From NCBI RefSeq assembly GCF_000015445.1, contig NC_008783.1, positions 1,043,501-1,107,500 on the forward strand: a DNA stretch of 64,000 nucleotides, read 5' to 3'. Positions within the stretch are counted from its first letter, which is position 1. The number at the start of each line of letters is the position of its first letter. The notes under the pieces were generated by a model. That model worked only from the letters and a program-made list of their open reading frames with translations. It was not told the DNA's origin and searched no databases. The DNA comes from Bartonella bacilliformis KC583 (GTDB taxonomy: Bacteria > Pseudomonadota > Alphaproteobacteria > Rhizobiales > Rhizobiaceae). The position numbers and the translations under genes are program-made. This document shows positions 30,430-40,071 of the stretch, in pieces.

Positions 30430-30475
30430 TAGAAGACATTACCAAAAACAATAATGCATAAAAGGGCACAAACCT

Positions 30476-31405
30476 ATGGCCATTCTTTTATTAGCCGAAC
30501 ATAATAACCATTCCTTATCAGAAGCAACTGCAAAAGCGCTGACTGCGGCTCAGTCCATTGGCGATGATATCGATATCTTAGTCTGCGGCACAAAAGTTCA
30601 AACAATTGCTGAAAAAAGTTCTCAATTAGCAGGTATACGGCAAATTCTTGTTGCTGAGGCTGATTATCTTGCGCATCAATTAGCTGAACCTATAGCCGCA
30701 ACAATTGTTGAGCTCGCTGATGATTATGAAGTGATTATGGCTGCTTCTACCAGCACCGGAAAAAGTGTCATGCCACGTGTAGCGGCTCTTCTCGATGTGA
30801 TGCAAATTTCAGATATCATTGATGTTGTCGCCCCTGATACCTTTAAACGGCCAATTTATGCAGGCAATGCAATTGAAACGGTACGCACAAATGATCACAA
30901 AAAAGTTATAACGGTGCGCACAGCCTCTTTTCCTCCAGCACCTCAAGGAAATTGTGCTCCTATCAAAGTAATAACACCAGCGCCTAACCCAAATCTTTCA
31001 TCTTTTGTGAAAGAGGAAACCGATAAAAGTGATCGTCCTGATTTGACCTCAGCACGGATCATTGTATCAGGTGGACGTGGGCTTGGTTCACAAGAAAAAT
31101 TCATGAAACTTTTGTTGCCACTTGCCAATAAGCTCGGCGCTGCTTTAGGCGCTAGTCGAGCAGCAGTCGACGCGGATTATGCCCCAAATGATTGGCAAAT
31201 CGGACAAACAGGGAAAATTGTTGCCCCGGAGCTCTATATTGCTGTCGGTATCTCTGGAGCTATTCAACATTTAGCTGGTATCATGGATGCGCAAATTATT
31301 GTTGCCATTAATCAAGACGAAGAAGCCCCTATTATGAGCATTGCAGATTATGTCCTTGTAGGCGATCTGCATCACATCGTTCCTGAACTGGAGAAAGCTT
31401 TATAA
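30476..31405 (+). CDS. etfA: Electron transfer flavoprotein alpha subunit
   Basis: 309 residues. The C-terminal FAD-binding domain shows G-G-R-G-L-G-S, A-S-R-A-A-V-D-A, Q-I-G-Q-T-G-K, Y-I-A-V-G-I-S-G-A-I-Q-H and I-N-Q-D-E-E-A-P-I, the standard ETF alpha signature. It is complete and co-directional with etfB, 46 nt downstream. Confidence 0.97.
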   Translation: MAILLLAEHNNHSLSEATAKALTAAQSIGDDIDILVCGTKVQTIAEKSSQLAGIRQILVAEADYLAHQLAEPIAATIVELADDYEVIMAASTSTGKSVMPRVAALLDVMQISDIIDVVAPDTFKRPIYAGNAIETVRTNDHKKVITVRTASFPPAPQGNCAPIKVITPAPNPNLSSFVKEETDKSDRPDLTSARIIVSGGRGLGSQEKFMKLLLPLANKLGAALGASRAAVDADYAPNDWQIGQTGKIVAPELYIAVGISGAIQHLAGIMDAQIIVAINQDEEAPIMSIADYVLVGDLHHIVPELEKAL

Positions 31406-31408
31406 ATT

Positions 31409-33070
31409 ATGAGTCCTGATATATATCACCAACGTGAAAGCATAGAATGTGATATAGTTATTGTAGGAGCAGGCCCTGCTGGGCTTTCTGCTGCAATTCG
31501 TCTGAAACAAATTAATCCTGAACTTTCCATCATCATTCTTGAAAAAGGCTCTGAAGTTGGTTCCCATATTTTATCAGGTGCAGTGATTGATCCCATTGGT
31601 ATTGATACACTCCTACCAGAATGGCGAAATGAACAAAATCATCCCTTCACCACACCTGTTACCGATGATCAATTTTTTCTGCTAAAACCAAAGCGTTCAC
31701 AAGTACTGCCTAATATTTTTCGTCCTAAAATTTTATCAAATGATGGTTGCTATATCATTTCTCTTGGAAATGTCTGCCGCTGGTTAAGCAAAAAAGCTGA
31801 AATGCTGGGTGTTGAAATCTATCCCGGTTTTTCTGTATCTGACGTTCTTTATAATGATAACGGAGCTATTATTGGTGTTTTGACAGGTGATATGGGCGTG
31901 CAAAAAGATGGAATGCCTGGAAAAAATTATATGCCTGGTATGGCTCTACACGCCAAATATACCCTGATTGCAGAAGGAGCACGCGGTTCGATTGCTAAAC
32001 AATTGATACAAAAATTCGATCTCAGCAAAGGCCGTGAACCACAAAAATTTGGTCTTGGTCTTAAAGAACTCTGGGAAATTGATCCTCAAAAACACAAACG
32101 AGGTTTAGTACAACATTTTGCTGGCTGGCCATTGGATGATCATACAAGTGGTGGTGGATTTCTCTATCACCAAGAAAACAACTTAGTTTCTGTCGGCTTT
32201 GTTGTTCACTTGGATTATAAAAATCCTTATCTTTCTCCTTTTGAAGAATTTCAGCGCTTTAAAACACACCCTAACTTGTATGAAATCTTTAAAGATGCCA
32301 AACGCCTTGCTTATGGCGCACGTGTCATCAGTGAAGGGGGATGGCAATCTGTGCCAAAACTCACTTTTCCTGGTGGTGCACTGATTGGCTGTGCTGCTGG
32401 CTTTATCAATGTTCCTCGGATTAAAGGCTCACATAATGCCATATTATCTGGCATATTGGCAGCCGATAAAATTGCTGACGCTCTTGCAAAAAATCGCTCT
32501 CATGATGAAGTTAAAGAAATTGAAGATCAATGGCGCAAGGGCCCTATTGGAAAAGACCTTTACAAAGTGCGTAATACCAAACCCCTTTGGGCAAAATACG
32601 GCACAAAATATGGAATAAAGCTTGCTGGATTTGATCTATGGTGGCAACAGCTCTTCGGCTTTTCCTTATTTAGAACTCTTTCTCATGGAAAACCAGATCA
32701 TGAATATCTTGAACCCGCAGAAAAATTTCAACCTATTCCTTATCCAAAACCAGATGGTATTGTGACTTTCGATCGCCTTTCAAGTGTTGCGCTTTCCAAT
32801 ACCCACCATGAAGACAACCAACCTTGTCATTTGAAAATAACTTCACTGGAAAAACAAAAAAATTCTGAATATGCAATCTACGGAGGACCTTCTACACGTT
32901 ATTGCCCTGCTGGTGTCTATGAATGGCTGACCCCTAATGATCATAAAACGTATATCATCAATGCTTCAAACTGCATACATTGTAAAACATGTGACATTAA
33001 AGACCCAAACCAAAATATTAACTGGACTTGTCCTCAAGGTAATGAAGGACCTGTTTATCCAAATATGTAA
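31409..33070 (+). CDS. Electron transfer flavoprotein:ubiquinone oxidoreductase
   Basis: 553 residues. The N-terminal FAD site is V-G-A-G-P-A-G-L-S-A-A. The C-terminal [4Fe-4S] site is formed by C-P-A-G and C-I-H-C-K-T-C with a later C-P-Q-G. It reduces ubiquinone with electrons from EtfAB at the inner membrane. Only 3 nt separate it from etfA, so the operon is tightly coupled. Keeping all three genes suggests the organism still oxidises acyl-CoA, choline-type or branched-chain substrates. Confidence 0.96.
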   Translation: MSPDIYHQRESIECDIVIVGAGPAGLSAAIRLKQINPELSIIILEKGSEVGSHILSGAVIDPIGIDTLLPEWRNEQNHPFTTPVTDDQFFLLKPKRSQVLPNIFRPKILSNDGCYIISLGNVCRWLSKKAEMLGVEIYPGFSVSDVLYNDNGAIIGVLTGDMGVQKDGMPGKNYMPGMALHAKYTLIAEGARGSIAKQLIQKFDLSKGREPQKFGLGLKELWEIDPQKHKRGLVQHFAGWPLDDHTSGGGFLYHQENNLVSVGFVVHLDYKNPYLSPFEEFQRFKTHPNLYEIFKDAKRLAYGARVISEGGWQSVPKLTFPGGALIGCAAGFINVPRIKGSHNAILSGILAADKIADALAKNRSHDEVKEIEDQWRKGPIGKDLYKVRNTKPLWAKYGTKYGIKLAGFDLWWQQLFGFSLFRTLSHGKPDHEYLEPAEKFQPIPYPKPDGIVTFDRLSSVALSNTHHEDNQPCHLKITSLEKQKNSEYAIYGGPSTRYCPAGVYEWLTPNDHKTYIINASNCIHCKTCDIKDPNQNINWTCPQGNEGPVYPNM

Positions 33071-33399
33071 TCAGCACCTCATCACCTCTTGCTACAAGAT
33101 CCGTTCTTTCTAAAAATGTATCATTTATAAAACTCTATCACGGATAAAGATCCCTTCAGGTAAACTCTGCTTAATCTCGCTTCTTGGACGAAGCCACACA
33201 CTCTTGTGCAAACTATAAAATATATTTTGTATCTAAATTTTCGTAAAATGCTCTCATCACTGCATGAAAATTATTTATGAGTAAAAAATACACAATAGTA
33301 ATGAAGGAAGGCCAATATTGGTGTTAGTTGGTGCTGACATAAATGTAGAATTTCCAAAATATGGTCAGCTTTACAGAATTCATTCATCTGTTTGAAAAA
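33071..33399. other. 329-nt convergent gap
   Basis: Lies between the ETF:QO gene and the flagellin terminator. No coding frame or RNA is supported. Confidence 0.55.
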
Positions 33400-33429
33400 T
33401 ATAAAAAAAGACCACGCAATGCGCGGTCT
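33400..33429 (-). terminator. Flagellin terminator
   Basis: AGACCACGC at 33409-33417 pairs with GCGCGGTCT at 33421-33429 (one mismatch) around AAT. On the minus strand it is followed by a T7 run (33403-33409 read in reverse) and lies 27 nt after the flagellin stop. Confidence 0.85.
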
Positions 33430-33456
33430 TTTCTTGTATTTGTAACGTCGTAATTA

Positions 33457-34599
33457 TTAATTACGGAACAAACCTAAAATATTCTGGCTGCCCTGATTTG
33501 CAATAGAAAGAGCCTGAATACCGAGCTGCTGTTGAACTTGCAAAGCTGACAATTTTGCAGATTCTGCATTCATATCAGCATCAACAAGTGCACCAATACC
33601 TGCTTCAATATTGTCTAACAATCTTTTAACAAAGTTCAATTGGCTGTCCACCTGATTGACAGCAGATCCAATTTTAGACCCTGCAGTAAGTGTTACATCA
33701 ACAGCATGACGCACTGTCTTTTGAACACTGTTCAGAATTATACTTTGCGCAACTGAAGGCAGACCACCAACACCTTGCATCTGAACAAAGTCATTCAAAG
33801 TCATGCTATCAGCAACAACTTTAAAATCACTTTGTGCCTTGGTCCAATCTTCTTTATTGTCTTCTACAGCTTTTTTAGCTTCCTCTAATGCTGTTTTTGC
33901 TGCTTCATCATTAGGATTAGCGGCAACAGCAGCCTCTGCCTTAGCAAGAGCATCTTCTAAACCTTTTTGTTTATCAGCAGCTTCAGTGAAGGTTTTGATA
34001 CCTGCATCAATATCCTTATCACTCTTGCCAAAGACACCCTTTAAAATACCTTGAGTCATATCAATGGTACCATCAGGCCCCATAACACCAAAGTTTAATT
34101 CTGCACCACCAACTTCAATCATATCCACATAAACAGCGGAGCCTTCACGACGGTAACCAGCAGCAATACCAACTTTTTCACCACCATTGGAAAGGATATT
34201 TTTTCCACCAAAAGCAGCAGATTGGATTGCGTTAGAAATATTTTGCATATTTCCCTTGATGGAGTCCTGAATCTTCATGATATCATCATCAGATTTTTCA
34301 CGCGCGGAAACCATTGATTTTTGGATATCATCAAGAGATTCTTTGGTTAAATTAACAGCTGTTGCAGCAACGTTTACCTGTTCTCTACCCAAATTAATAG
34401 CATCAACAACAGCGCTCATTGTGTTACTGTCATGCTTCATCATTGATGAAATAGACCAATAAGCAGTATTGTCAGAAGCACTTCCAATACGCAAACCTGT
34501 TGAAATACGGTCTTTTGATTTATCTAAGTTGTTATCAATGTTACGGAGTGTCTGCAATGCAGTCATTGCAGATCTATTAGTTAATATACTAGAACCCAT
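33457..34599 (-). CDS. Flagellin
   Basis: 380 residues from M-G-S-S-I-L-T-N. The N-terminal D0/D1 helices include A-L-Q-T-L-R-N-I and S-T-G-L-R-I-G-S-A-S-D-N, and the C-terminal D0/D1 ends Q-N-I-L-G-L-F-R-N. These are alphaproteobacterial flagellin signatures, and the length agrees with Bartonella flagellin (about 42 kDa). The central region (about 215-275) is an Ala/Lys/Glu-rich helical segment in place of a globular D2/D3. The 18-codon upstream extension to 34653 is not flagellin-like. No other filament gene is nearby, so it stands alone with its own terminator. Confidence 0.95.
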   Translation of the reverse strand: MGSSILTNRSAMTALQTLRNIDNNLDKSKDRISTGLRIGSASDNTAYWSISSMMKHDSNTMSAVVDAINLGREQVNVAATAVNLTKESLDDIQKSMVSAREKSDDDIMKIQDSIKGNMQNISNAIQSAAFGGKNILSNGGEKVGIAAGYRREGSAVYVDMIEVGGAELNFGVMGPDGTIDMTQGILKGVFGKSDKDIDAGIKTFTEAADKQKGLEDALAKAEAAVAANPNDEAAKTALEEAKKAVEDNKEDWTKAQSDFKVVADSMTLNDFVQMQGVGGLPSVAQSIILNSVQKTVRHAVDVTLTAGSKIGSAVNQVDSQLNFVKRLLDNIEAGIGALVDADMNAESAKLSALQVQQQLGIQALSIANQGSQNILGLFRN

Positions 34600-34740
34600 A
34601 ATCTCGTCCCTATAACGAAAGAATAAAAAGGGACATGCTGCATTTACAGCCAATAATAGAGCGACATCATGTCTATTAAATAACTTAACCTATTATCGCT
34701 TCATTTGTATCAAAAAGACACAAATCAAGCAAGCATTTTT

Positions 34741-35520
34741 TTAAGTTTTTATTTTTTGCAAAACAATCTCTAAAGCTTTTGTTAAAGCGCTCGTCCCATC
34801 ATGACGAGAAAAACAATCTGACAAAAGTTCGTTTGTGCCCCCTTTGGTTGAAAATTCTCTCTCAAGCTGTGCAAAATCAACACCTGTTGAATTCTTATTT
34901 GCTATTGTCTTGCGCATTGCATCAGAAAGATTACCAAACATCATAGCAAGAAAATTCGCTGACTGCTGTTTCTCCAACCCCTGCATTGTTAACCACTGAT
35001 GCGCTGTTGCTATAAAATTAAAATACACTCCCATCAACGAACCAGCTGCCATGAAAAGATTAAACTGATCTTCCTTATCTAGTAACACTGTGCCTCCCAA
35101 CGCATCAAACATAGTGTGCAAAAATGGGTGATCAGGATAAATTGGTGTTAAATTTTTGCATTCTGCCACAAAAGGAAGCGGCATAGCACGATATACTTTA
35201 TGATTTATCCACCCCTCAACTTCTGCTGCTGTTGCCATCGCTAACACAGAAATCACAAGCTGTTCTGGACGAAAATGAAGAGAACGCACAATCTCTTCTG
35301 CACTTTGATTGCGCAAACACAGAAAAACACAATCACTCTCATCTAATAATGCTTGATTGCTCTCCGCAATAGTCACTTTATCATAATCGTGTGAAAGACG
35401 CTCTGCTATCTGTGCACTGCGTGGTGAAACGATAATTGAACGCACATCAAAAGCACTGGCCATCAAACCATCGATCATCGCAGCGCTGATTGTTCCTGTT
35501 CCCAAAAAACCAATTCTCAT
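34741..35520 (-). CDS. Pyrroline-5-carboxylate reductase-like protein
   Basis: About 259 residues. The N-terminal Rossmann motif I-G-F-L-G-T-G-T-I is followed by V-F-L-C-L-R-N and the P5CR dimerisation domain with a weakly conserved S-T-K-G-G-T-N. The family reduces pyrroline-5-carboxylate to proline with NAD(P)H. Sequence landmarks are looser than in true ProC, so it may be a paralogue with another substrate. The start at 35520 has GGAG five bases upstream. Confidence 0.75.
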   Translation of the reverse strand: MRIGFLGTGTISAAMIDGLMASAFDVRSIIVSPRSAQIAERLSHDYDKVTIAESNQALLDESDCVFLCLRNQSAEEIVRSLHFRPEQLVISVLAMATAAEVEGWINHKVYRAMPLPFVAECKNLTPIYPDHPFLHTMFDALGGTVLLDKEDQFNLFMAAGSLMGVYFNFIATAHQWLTMQGLEKQQSANFLAMMFGNLSDAMRKTIANKNSTGVDFAQLEREFSTKGGTNELLSDCFSRHDGTSALTKALEIVLQKIKT

Positions 35521-35708
35521 TTTCACTCCTCACTTTTATCCTTTCACATTAAAGCTCAACCAGCGCTCCCCAAGTAAGTAACAAACTTGTTGCAAATTTT
35601 ATAGCTGCTATATTTCATCGCTTATAGCGATAAAATAACTATTTTCTTTCATATACAAATGAAGTATTTCTAAACTGCTCTCCTTTAATTCAGATAGCAT
35701 AAGAAACT

Positions 35709-36077
35709 TTATTGGTGAGACTCAAAAAAACGTTGAATATGATGCGGCAAACGCCAAGGCAAAATCGCAATGAAATCAAAACGCACACATAAAGCAGAAT
35801 AGTCTTTTTGCTGTGCCAACCAAATATCAGCTGCTGCCTCAATACGTCTTTCATTCATTCGGCAAACTGCAACCATTGCATCAGCTAACGTTGCACGTGC
35901 TTTGACCTCAACAATTAAAACAAGATTGCCACGCCGTGCAATTAAATCAATTTCACCAGATTTTGTCTTGAAACGCCTTGCAACAATGCGAAACCCTTTC
36001 AAACGTAACCACCAAGCTGCCCACTTTTCTGAACGAATGCCACGATAAAAGGATTTTCGCCTGTCTTTTTTTTGCAT
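35709..36077 (-). CDS. YraN family (UPF0102) endonuclease-like protein
   Basis: 122 residues. The core K-S-G-E-I-D-L-I-A-R-R-G-N-L-V-L-I-V-E-V-K-A-R is the PD-(D/E)XK-like signature of UPF0102. It lies 6 nt after rsmI on the same strand, the usual neighbour in many proteobacteria. The biological role is unclear; a link to DNA uptake or repair has been proposed for the family. Confidence 0.9.
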   Translation of the reverse strand: MQKKDRRKSFYRGIRSEKWAAWWLRLKGFRIVARRFKTKSGEIDLIARRGNLVLIVEVKARATLADAMVAVCRMNERRIEAAADIWLAQQKDYSALCVRFDFIAILPWRLPHHIQRFFESHQ

Positions 36078-36083
36078 AAATCT

Positions 36084-36989
36084 TCATATTCCCTTTAAAA
36101 GGGTCAAGCGCCGAAAAAGTTCTTGCTTTCTCAAACCTGTCTTTTTGGCTGCAAAAGCAGCTGCCTTTGCAGCAGGATATTCACTGATCAATTCTCGCAA
36201 TATTTCATCAATCTCTTGCGAGCTCATGATCTCTGTAGAAATCTCTTCTTCTCCTACCAGAACAACAATTTCCCCACGAATACAGTCTTTTTTACTATAA
36301 ATCTCAAGTAAATGTCCTAAATTATCAACATTCACCTTTTCAAATTTTTTTGTTAATTCACGACATATTGCAGCTGGCCTATCAGCTGTAAAAATAGTAA
36401 CCATATCCTGCAAACTCTCTACAAGACGATGGGGGGATTCATAAAAAACTAAAGTTGCAGGAATAAATTTTAATTTCTCTAACCGTTTCTGACGCTGTGT
36501 TTTCTTCGCACTCAAAAAACCTGCAAAGAAAAAACTATCGGTTGGCAATCCTGTTACAACAAGAGACGCTAAAAGAGCTGAAGCACCAGGAATAGGAATG
36601 ATTTTGTAACCCGCTTTGCGTGCTTCTCCTACCAATTTAAAGCCAGGATCAGAAATAAGCGGTGTTCCTGCATCTGAGACCAGAGCTACAGATTGATTAT
36701 CAGCTAGAGCTTTTAATAGCTTCGGCCCTGCTTTTTGCGCATTATACTCATGATAAAGAAATGTTTTTTTCTGGATACCATAATGTTCTAGCAAAACACG
36801 TGTTACCCGTGTATCTTCACAAGCCACAATATCAGCTCCGGCTAATACTTGCAAAGCACGAAGAGTGATATCTGAAAGATTTCCGATAGGTGTTGCAACC
36901 AAATACAGTGCTGGTTCTATCCTGGGTGCGGAATAAACATGAGCACCCACACAATATGCTTTTTCACTCACGCTCTTTTTCCCATCCAA
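36084..36989 (-). CDS. rsmI: 16S rRNA (cytidine1402-2'-O)-methyltransferase
   Basis: 301 residues. The signature V-A-T-P-I-G-N-L-S-D-I-T-L-R-A is followed by A-C-E-D-T-R and S-D-A-G-T-P-L-I-S-D-P-G, all typical of RsmI (tetrapyrrole-methylase fold). It methylates C1402 of 16S rRNA. An N-terminal extension of about 25 residues precedes the core. It is co-directional with yraN. Confidence 0.95.
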   Translation of the reverse strand: MDGKKSVSEKAYCVGAHVYSAPRIEPALYLVATPIGNLSDITLRALQVLAGADIVACEDTRVTRVLLEHYGIQKKTFLYHEYNAQKAGPKLLKALADNQSVALVSDAGTPLISDPGFKLVGEARKAGYKIIPIPGASALLASLVVTGLPTDSFFFAGFLSAKKTQRQKRLEKLKFIPATLVFYESPHRLVESLQDMVTIFTADRPAAICRELTKKFEKVNVDNLGHLLEIYSKKDCIRGEIVVLVGEEEISTEIMSSQEIDEILRELISEYPAAKAAAFAAKKTGLRKQELFRRLTLLKGI

Positions 36990-37028
36990 TACTCTTTCTA
37001 TTAAAATCTCATCAGCACTCTACCAGTA

Positions 37029-37727
37029 TTAACACCCATCAGCCATTTCTGCCAAAATTTTCTTTGTTGCCACTAAAGGATCATCGGCTTGAATAATTGG
37101 CCGCGCGACAACAAGATGGCTAGCACCAGAATCTAGCGCTTGTCTTGGTGCCATCACCCGTTTTTGATCCCCCTTATCACTCCCCATTGGGCGAATCCCC
37201 GGTGTGACCAAAGCCATATCACTTCCGATCACTTTTCGTAAAGCTGCGGCTTCAAGCGCTGAAGAAACAATTCCACCCATGCCGGCTTCCCGTGCTTGCT
37301 CAGCTCTTTTAAAAGCCAATTTTTTTGGGCTATCTTTATAACCCGCATTGTGCAAATCAGCTTCATCCATTGATGTTAACACCGTCACCCCAAGCAAACA
37401 TAAATCACTCCCTTTTGCAGCAGCAACAGCAGCTTTCATAACTGTTGGATAAGCATGCAAAGTCAGCATCGAAACACCTAATTTGGCAATATTTTCTACA
37501 GCTCTTGCAACGGTATGATCAATATCGAGCAATTTCATATCAAAAAACACTTTTTTTCGTGCTTGAATAAGATCTTGAACGAAGTCCATTCCCCCAGAAA
37601 AAGCTAACTGATAGCCAATTTTATAAAAACTAACCTCATCACCCAATTGCGTAACCAATTTTTCTGCTTGTTTAATATTCGGAACATCTAATCCAACAAT
37701 AAGGCGTTCACGCATTGCTGTTATCAT
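37029..37727 (-). CDS. pyrF: Orotidine 5'-phosphate decarboxylase
   Basis: About 232 residues. The catalytic array is [12 protein letters not shown] (D, K, D), with V-T-P-G-I-R-P later and G-L-D-V-P at the start. PyrF makes UMP in the last step of de novo pyrimidine synthesis. Start at 37727, with GGGAG six bases upstream; two further ATGs lie within 12 nt. Confidence 0.95.
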   Translation of the reverse strand: MITAMRERLIVGLDVPNIKQAEKLVTQLGDEVSFYKIGYQLAFSGGMDFVQDLIQARKKVFFDMKLLDIDHTVARAVENIAKLGVSMLTLHAYPTVMKAAVAAAKGSDLCLLGVTVLTSMDEADLHNAGYKDSPKKLAFKRAEQAREAGMGGIVSSALEAAALRKVIGSDMALVTPGIRPMGSDKGDQKRVMAPRQALDSGASHLVVARPIIQADDPLVATKKILAEMADGC

Positions 37728-37787
37728 CAACAACTCCCTAATTTAAGATCGTTTTATCTTCGTGTCTCCCACGAAAAAAGGAAAACT

Positions 37788-38882
37788 TTAAAAAAATCTG
37801 TCTTTCATCTGATTAATAATCACACGATAAATTTCAGCATGCTCTCCTTCAGGATCTGCAACAAAGATTGGTACTCCCTCATCTGAAGAAGATCGTAAAA
37901 CAGCATCAAGTGGGATTTCTGCTAAAAAAGGAATTCTTCGACTTTCTGCTTCTGCACGCGCACCACCATGGCCAAAAATATCATAACGCTTTCCTGTATC
38001 AGGTGCAGTAAAATAACTCATATTTTCAATAAGCCCTAAAACAGGAACGCCAATTTTTACAAACATTTCTATCGCTTTACGGGCATCAACTAAAGAAAGA
38101 TCCTGCGGAGTAGACACAATTAAAGCACCCGCCAATTGTACCTGTTGCGCTAGCGTTAGTTGTACATCTCCTGTTCCTGGTGGCATATCAACAACTAAAA
38201 TATCAAGAGGCCCCCATGAAACATCTCTCAAAAATTGAGTAATCGCTGCCATCACCATGGGGCCACGCCATACTACCGGTTTTGTCTCATCAACCAAAAA
38301 GCCCATCGACATTAATTTAAGACCAAATTTCTGCAAAGGTTGAAACTTTTTATCATTACTTAGCTGTATTTTTTGATCAACAAGCCCTGTCAACCTTGGC
38401 AGAGAAGGACCATAAATATCTGCATCCATCAAACCTGTCTTAAAACCAGAAGCCTGTAAAGCTAAAGCAATATTAATGGCTGTTGTCGATTTACCAACGC
38501 CTCCCTTTCCAGAAGCAACCGCAATAACATGGCGCACACCTTCTATAGGCATTTTCACAGGCAATGCACCCATTTTACGTTTCTGCTTAGACAAAGATTC
38601 ATTCTTGTGCGCTTGAAAAGGTGTCTCCAATTTCTTTTCTGCTGTCAACGTTACAACAACTGTCTTCACTCCACCTAAAGCATAGACTGCTTCTTCAGCA
38701 GAACGACGTAATGATTCCAATTCCTGCGCACGTTCACCAGGAACCGTAATAGAGAAGAAAACTTTGCCATCAGCGATGAATATATCTGAAAGCAACCCTA
38801 GGGATACAATGTCGCTATCAAAATTTGGTCCTTTAATTTTACGTAATTCTTCGCGGATAGCTTCAGCTGTAATAGAGCTCAC
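37788..38882 (-). CDS. Mrp/ApbC family iron-sulfur carrier ATPase
   Basis: 364 residues. The N-terminal DUF59 (MIP18) domain covers about 1-90. The ATPase begins A-V-A-S-G-K-G-G-V-G-K-S-T (deviant Walker A) with D-A-D-I-Y-G-P-S and V-D-M-P-P-G-T-G-D. It carries Fe-S clusters to apoproteins. The C-x-x-C near the C-terminus seen in some Mrp proteins is absent (S-Y-F-T-A-P-D-T-G-K at the equivalent place), as in several alphaproteobacterial homologues. An N-terminal signal peptide is absent, so it is cytoplasmic. Confidence 0.93.
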   Translation of the reverse strand: MSSITAEAIREELRKIKGPNFDSDIVSLGLLSDIFIADGKVFFSITVPGERAQELESLRRSAEEAVYALGGVKTVVVTLTAEKKLETPFQAHKNESLSKQKRKMGALPVKMPIEGVRHVIAVASGKGGVGKSTTAINIALALQASGFKTGLMDADIYGPSLPRLTGLVDQKIQLSNDKKFQPLQKFGLKLMSMGFLVDETKPVVWRGPMVMAAITQFLRDVSWGPLDILVVDMPPGTGDVQLTLAQQVQLAGALIVSTPQDLSLVDARKAIEMFVKIGVPVLGLIENMSYFTAPDTGKRYDIFGHGGARAEAESRRIPFLAEIPLDAVLRSSSDEGVPIFVADPEGEHAEIYRVIINQMKDRFF

Positions 38883-39425
38883 TCTCTTTCCTCTCTACAA
38901 AAACCAAGAAAACACAGCAATGAGAGAAAAAATCAGATTAACAACCTTAATATTTCCCTTTTTCACTTAAATATCAATTGACGATTCTTTATCTTTTAAA
39001 ACGCAAAATAAACTCTAAACAAAAATCTCGAGATCATAAAATTCCTTGATAGATCTCTCAGAGCTCTGCATAGTGCACATGTGATAGTTGATATAAAATA
39101 ACATTTTCAACTATTGTATAATAATTCACTTTATCTTTATAGAATGAATTCTTAAGATCGTCCATGCACAACACAGAAAAATATAAATTGCATTCTTGCA
39201 GTCAAAAGTCATTGGTTACCTTAGAGATTTTTAATAAAAATAAACATCAATCAAAAACTCTTCCGTATTTTTCCAAAAAATAGAAAAGTAATCTAAGATT
39301 GACTTTTTTGCGCTTTTCTTTATACGATACTTTTTTCAGAAATGATCTGACCGAATAAGATTTTTTGTCTAGTGTATAATTTACCATAGAACCAAGAAGG
39401 GCCGTGTACTACGGTAATTAAGCAA
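38883..39425. other. 543-nt gap before rpmH
   Basis: AT-rich divergent spacer. TAGTGTATAATTTACC at about 39371-39386 contains a good -10 match and may be part of the rpmH promoter. No DnaA-box cluster is visible, so I do not call an origin. Confidence 0.5.
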
Positions 39426-39560
39426 ATGAAACGTACTTACCAACCTTCGAAACTTGTTCGTAAACGTCGCCACGGATTTCGTGCTCGTATGGCAACAGCC
39501 GGTGGTCGTAAAGTGATTGCAGCTCGGCGTCTTCGCGGACGAAAAAGATTATCTGCTTAA
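39426..39560 (+). CDS. rpmH: 50S ribosomal protein L34
   Basis: 44 residues, starting M-K-R-T-Y-Q-P-S-K and ending R-G-R-K-R-L-S-A. The sequence is highly basic and near-invariant in the family. It is too short for many gene finders. The usual rpmH-rnpA-yidC-yihA order follows. Confidence 0.97.
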   Translation: MKRTYQPSKLVRKRRHGFRARMATAGGRKVIAARRLRGRKRLSA

Positions 39561-39689
39561 TCCTTAAAGCTGATACAACAGACTGAACGCCATTCATTAT
39601 TTTTCTCATTGGAGAAATTTTTGTTATGAACGTTCAATGCTTGCTTTATTTTATTAATGGCCATTTAGTAAAACTGTGACACGTCTTTC

Positions 39690-40055
39690 ATGAAGCAAAA
39701 ACCACCCTGCCGTATTCGTAAAAGAGCTGATTTTTTAGCTGTTCGTAAAGGAGAAAAGCGGCGTGGTCCTTTGTTTTTGCTTGAAATGAGGTCTCGTCAA
39801 AAAACAGCAGGAACCTCTTCCCCTCTTGCTGCACGTATAGGGTTTACTGTAACACGTAAAAATGGCAATGCTGTTAAACGCAATCGCATTAAAAGACGTT
39901 TGCGTGAAGCAGTGCGTGTTGGATTAACAAACGACACGAAAGCAGGCGTTGACTATGTCATTGTCGCATATCCCGACGTACTTTATGCACCTTTTACATC
40001 TTTGATCAGTGAACTAAGCCGACGAATGAAGTCAAAAGAAAAAAATCAAAAATAA
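39690..40055 (+). CDS. rnpA: Ribonuclease P protein component
   Basis: 121 residues. The RNR motif region [14 protein letters not shown] is present, with [11 protein letters not shown]. It helps RNase P RNA remove tRNA 5' leaders. It lies between rpmH and yidC as in most bacteria. Confidence 0.96.
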   Translation: MKQKPPCRIRKRADFLAVRKGEKRRGPLFLLEMRSRQKTAGTSSPLAARIGFTVTRKNGNAVKRNRIKRRLREAVRVGLTNDTKAGVDYVIVAYPDVLYAPFTSLISELSRRMKSKEKNQK

Positions 40056-40071
40056 TAGCAGGATAATATAA

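Noticed and set aside
38883..39425. Replication origin next to rpmH
   Set aside because: No cluster of DnaA boxes or AT-rich 13-mers is visible, and in alphaproteobacteria the origin is usually elsewhere.
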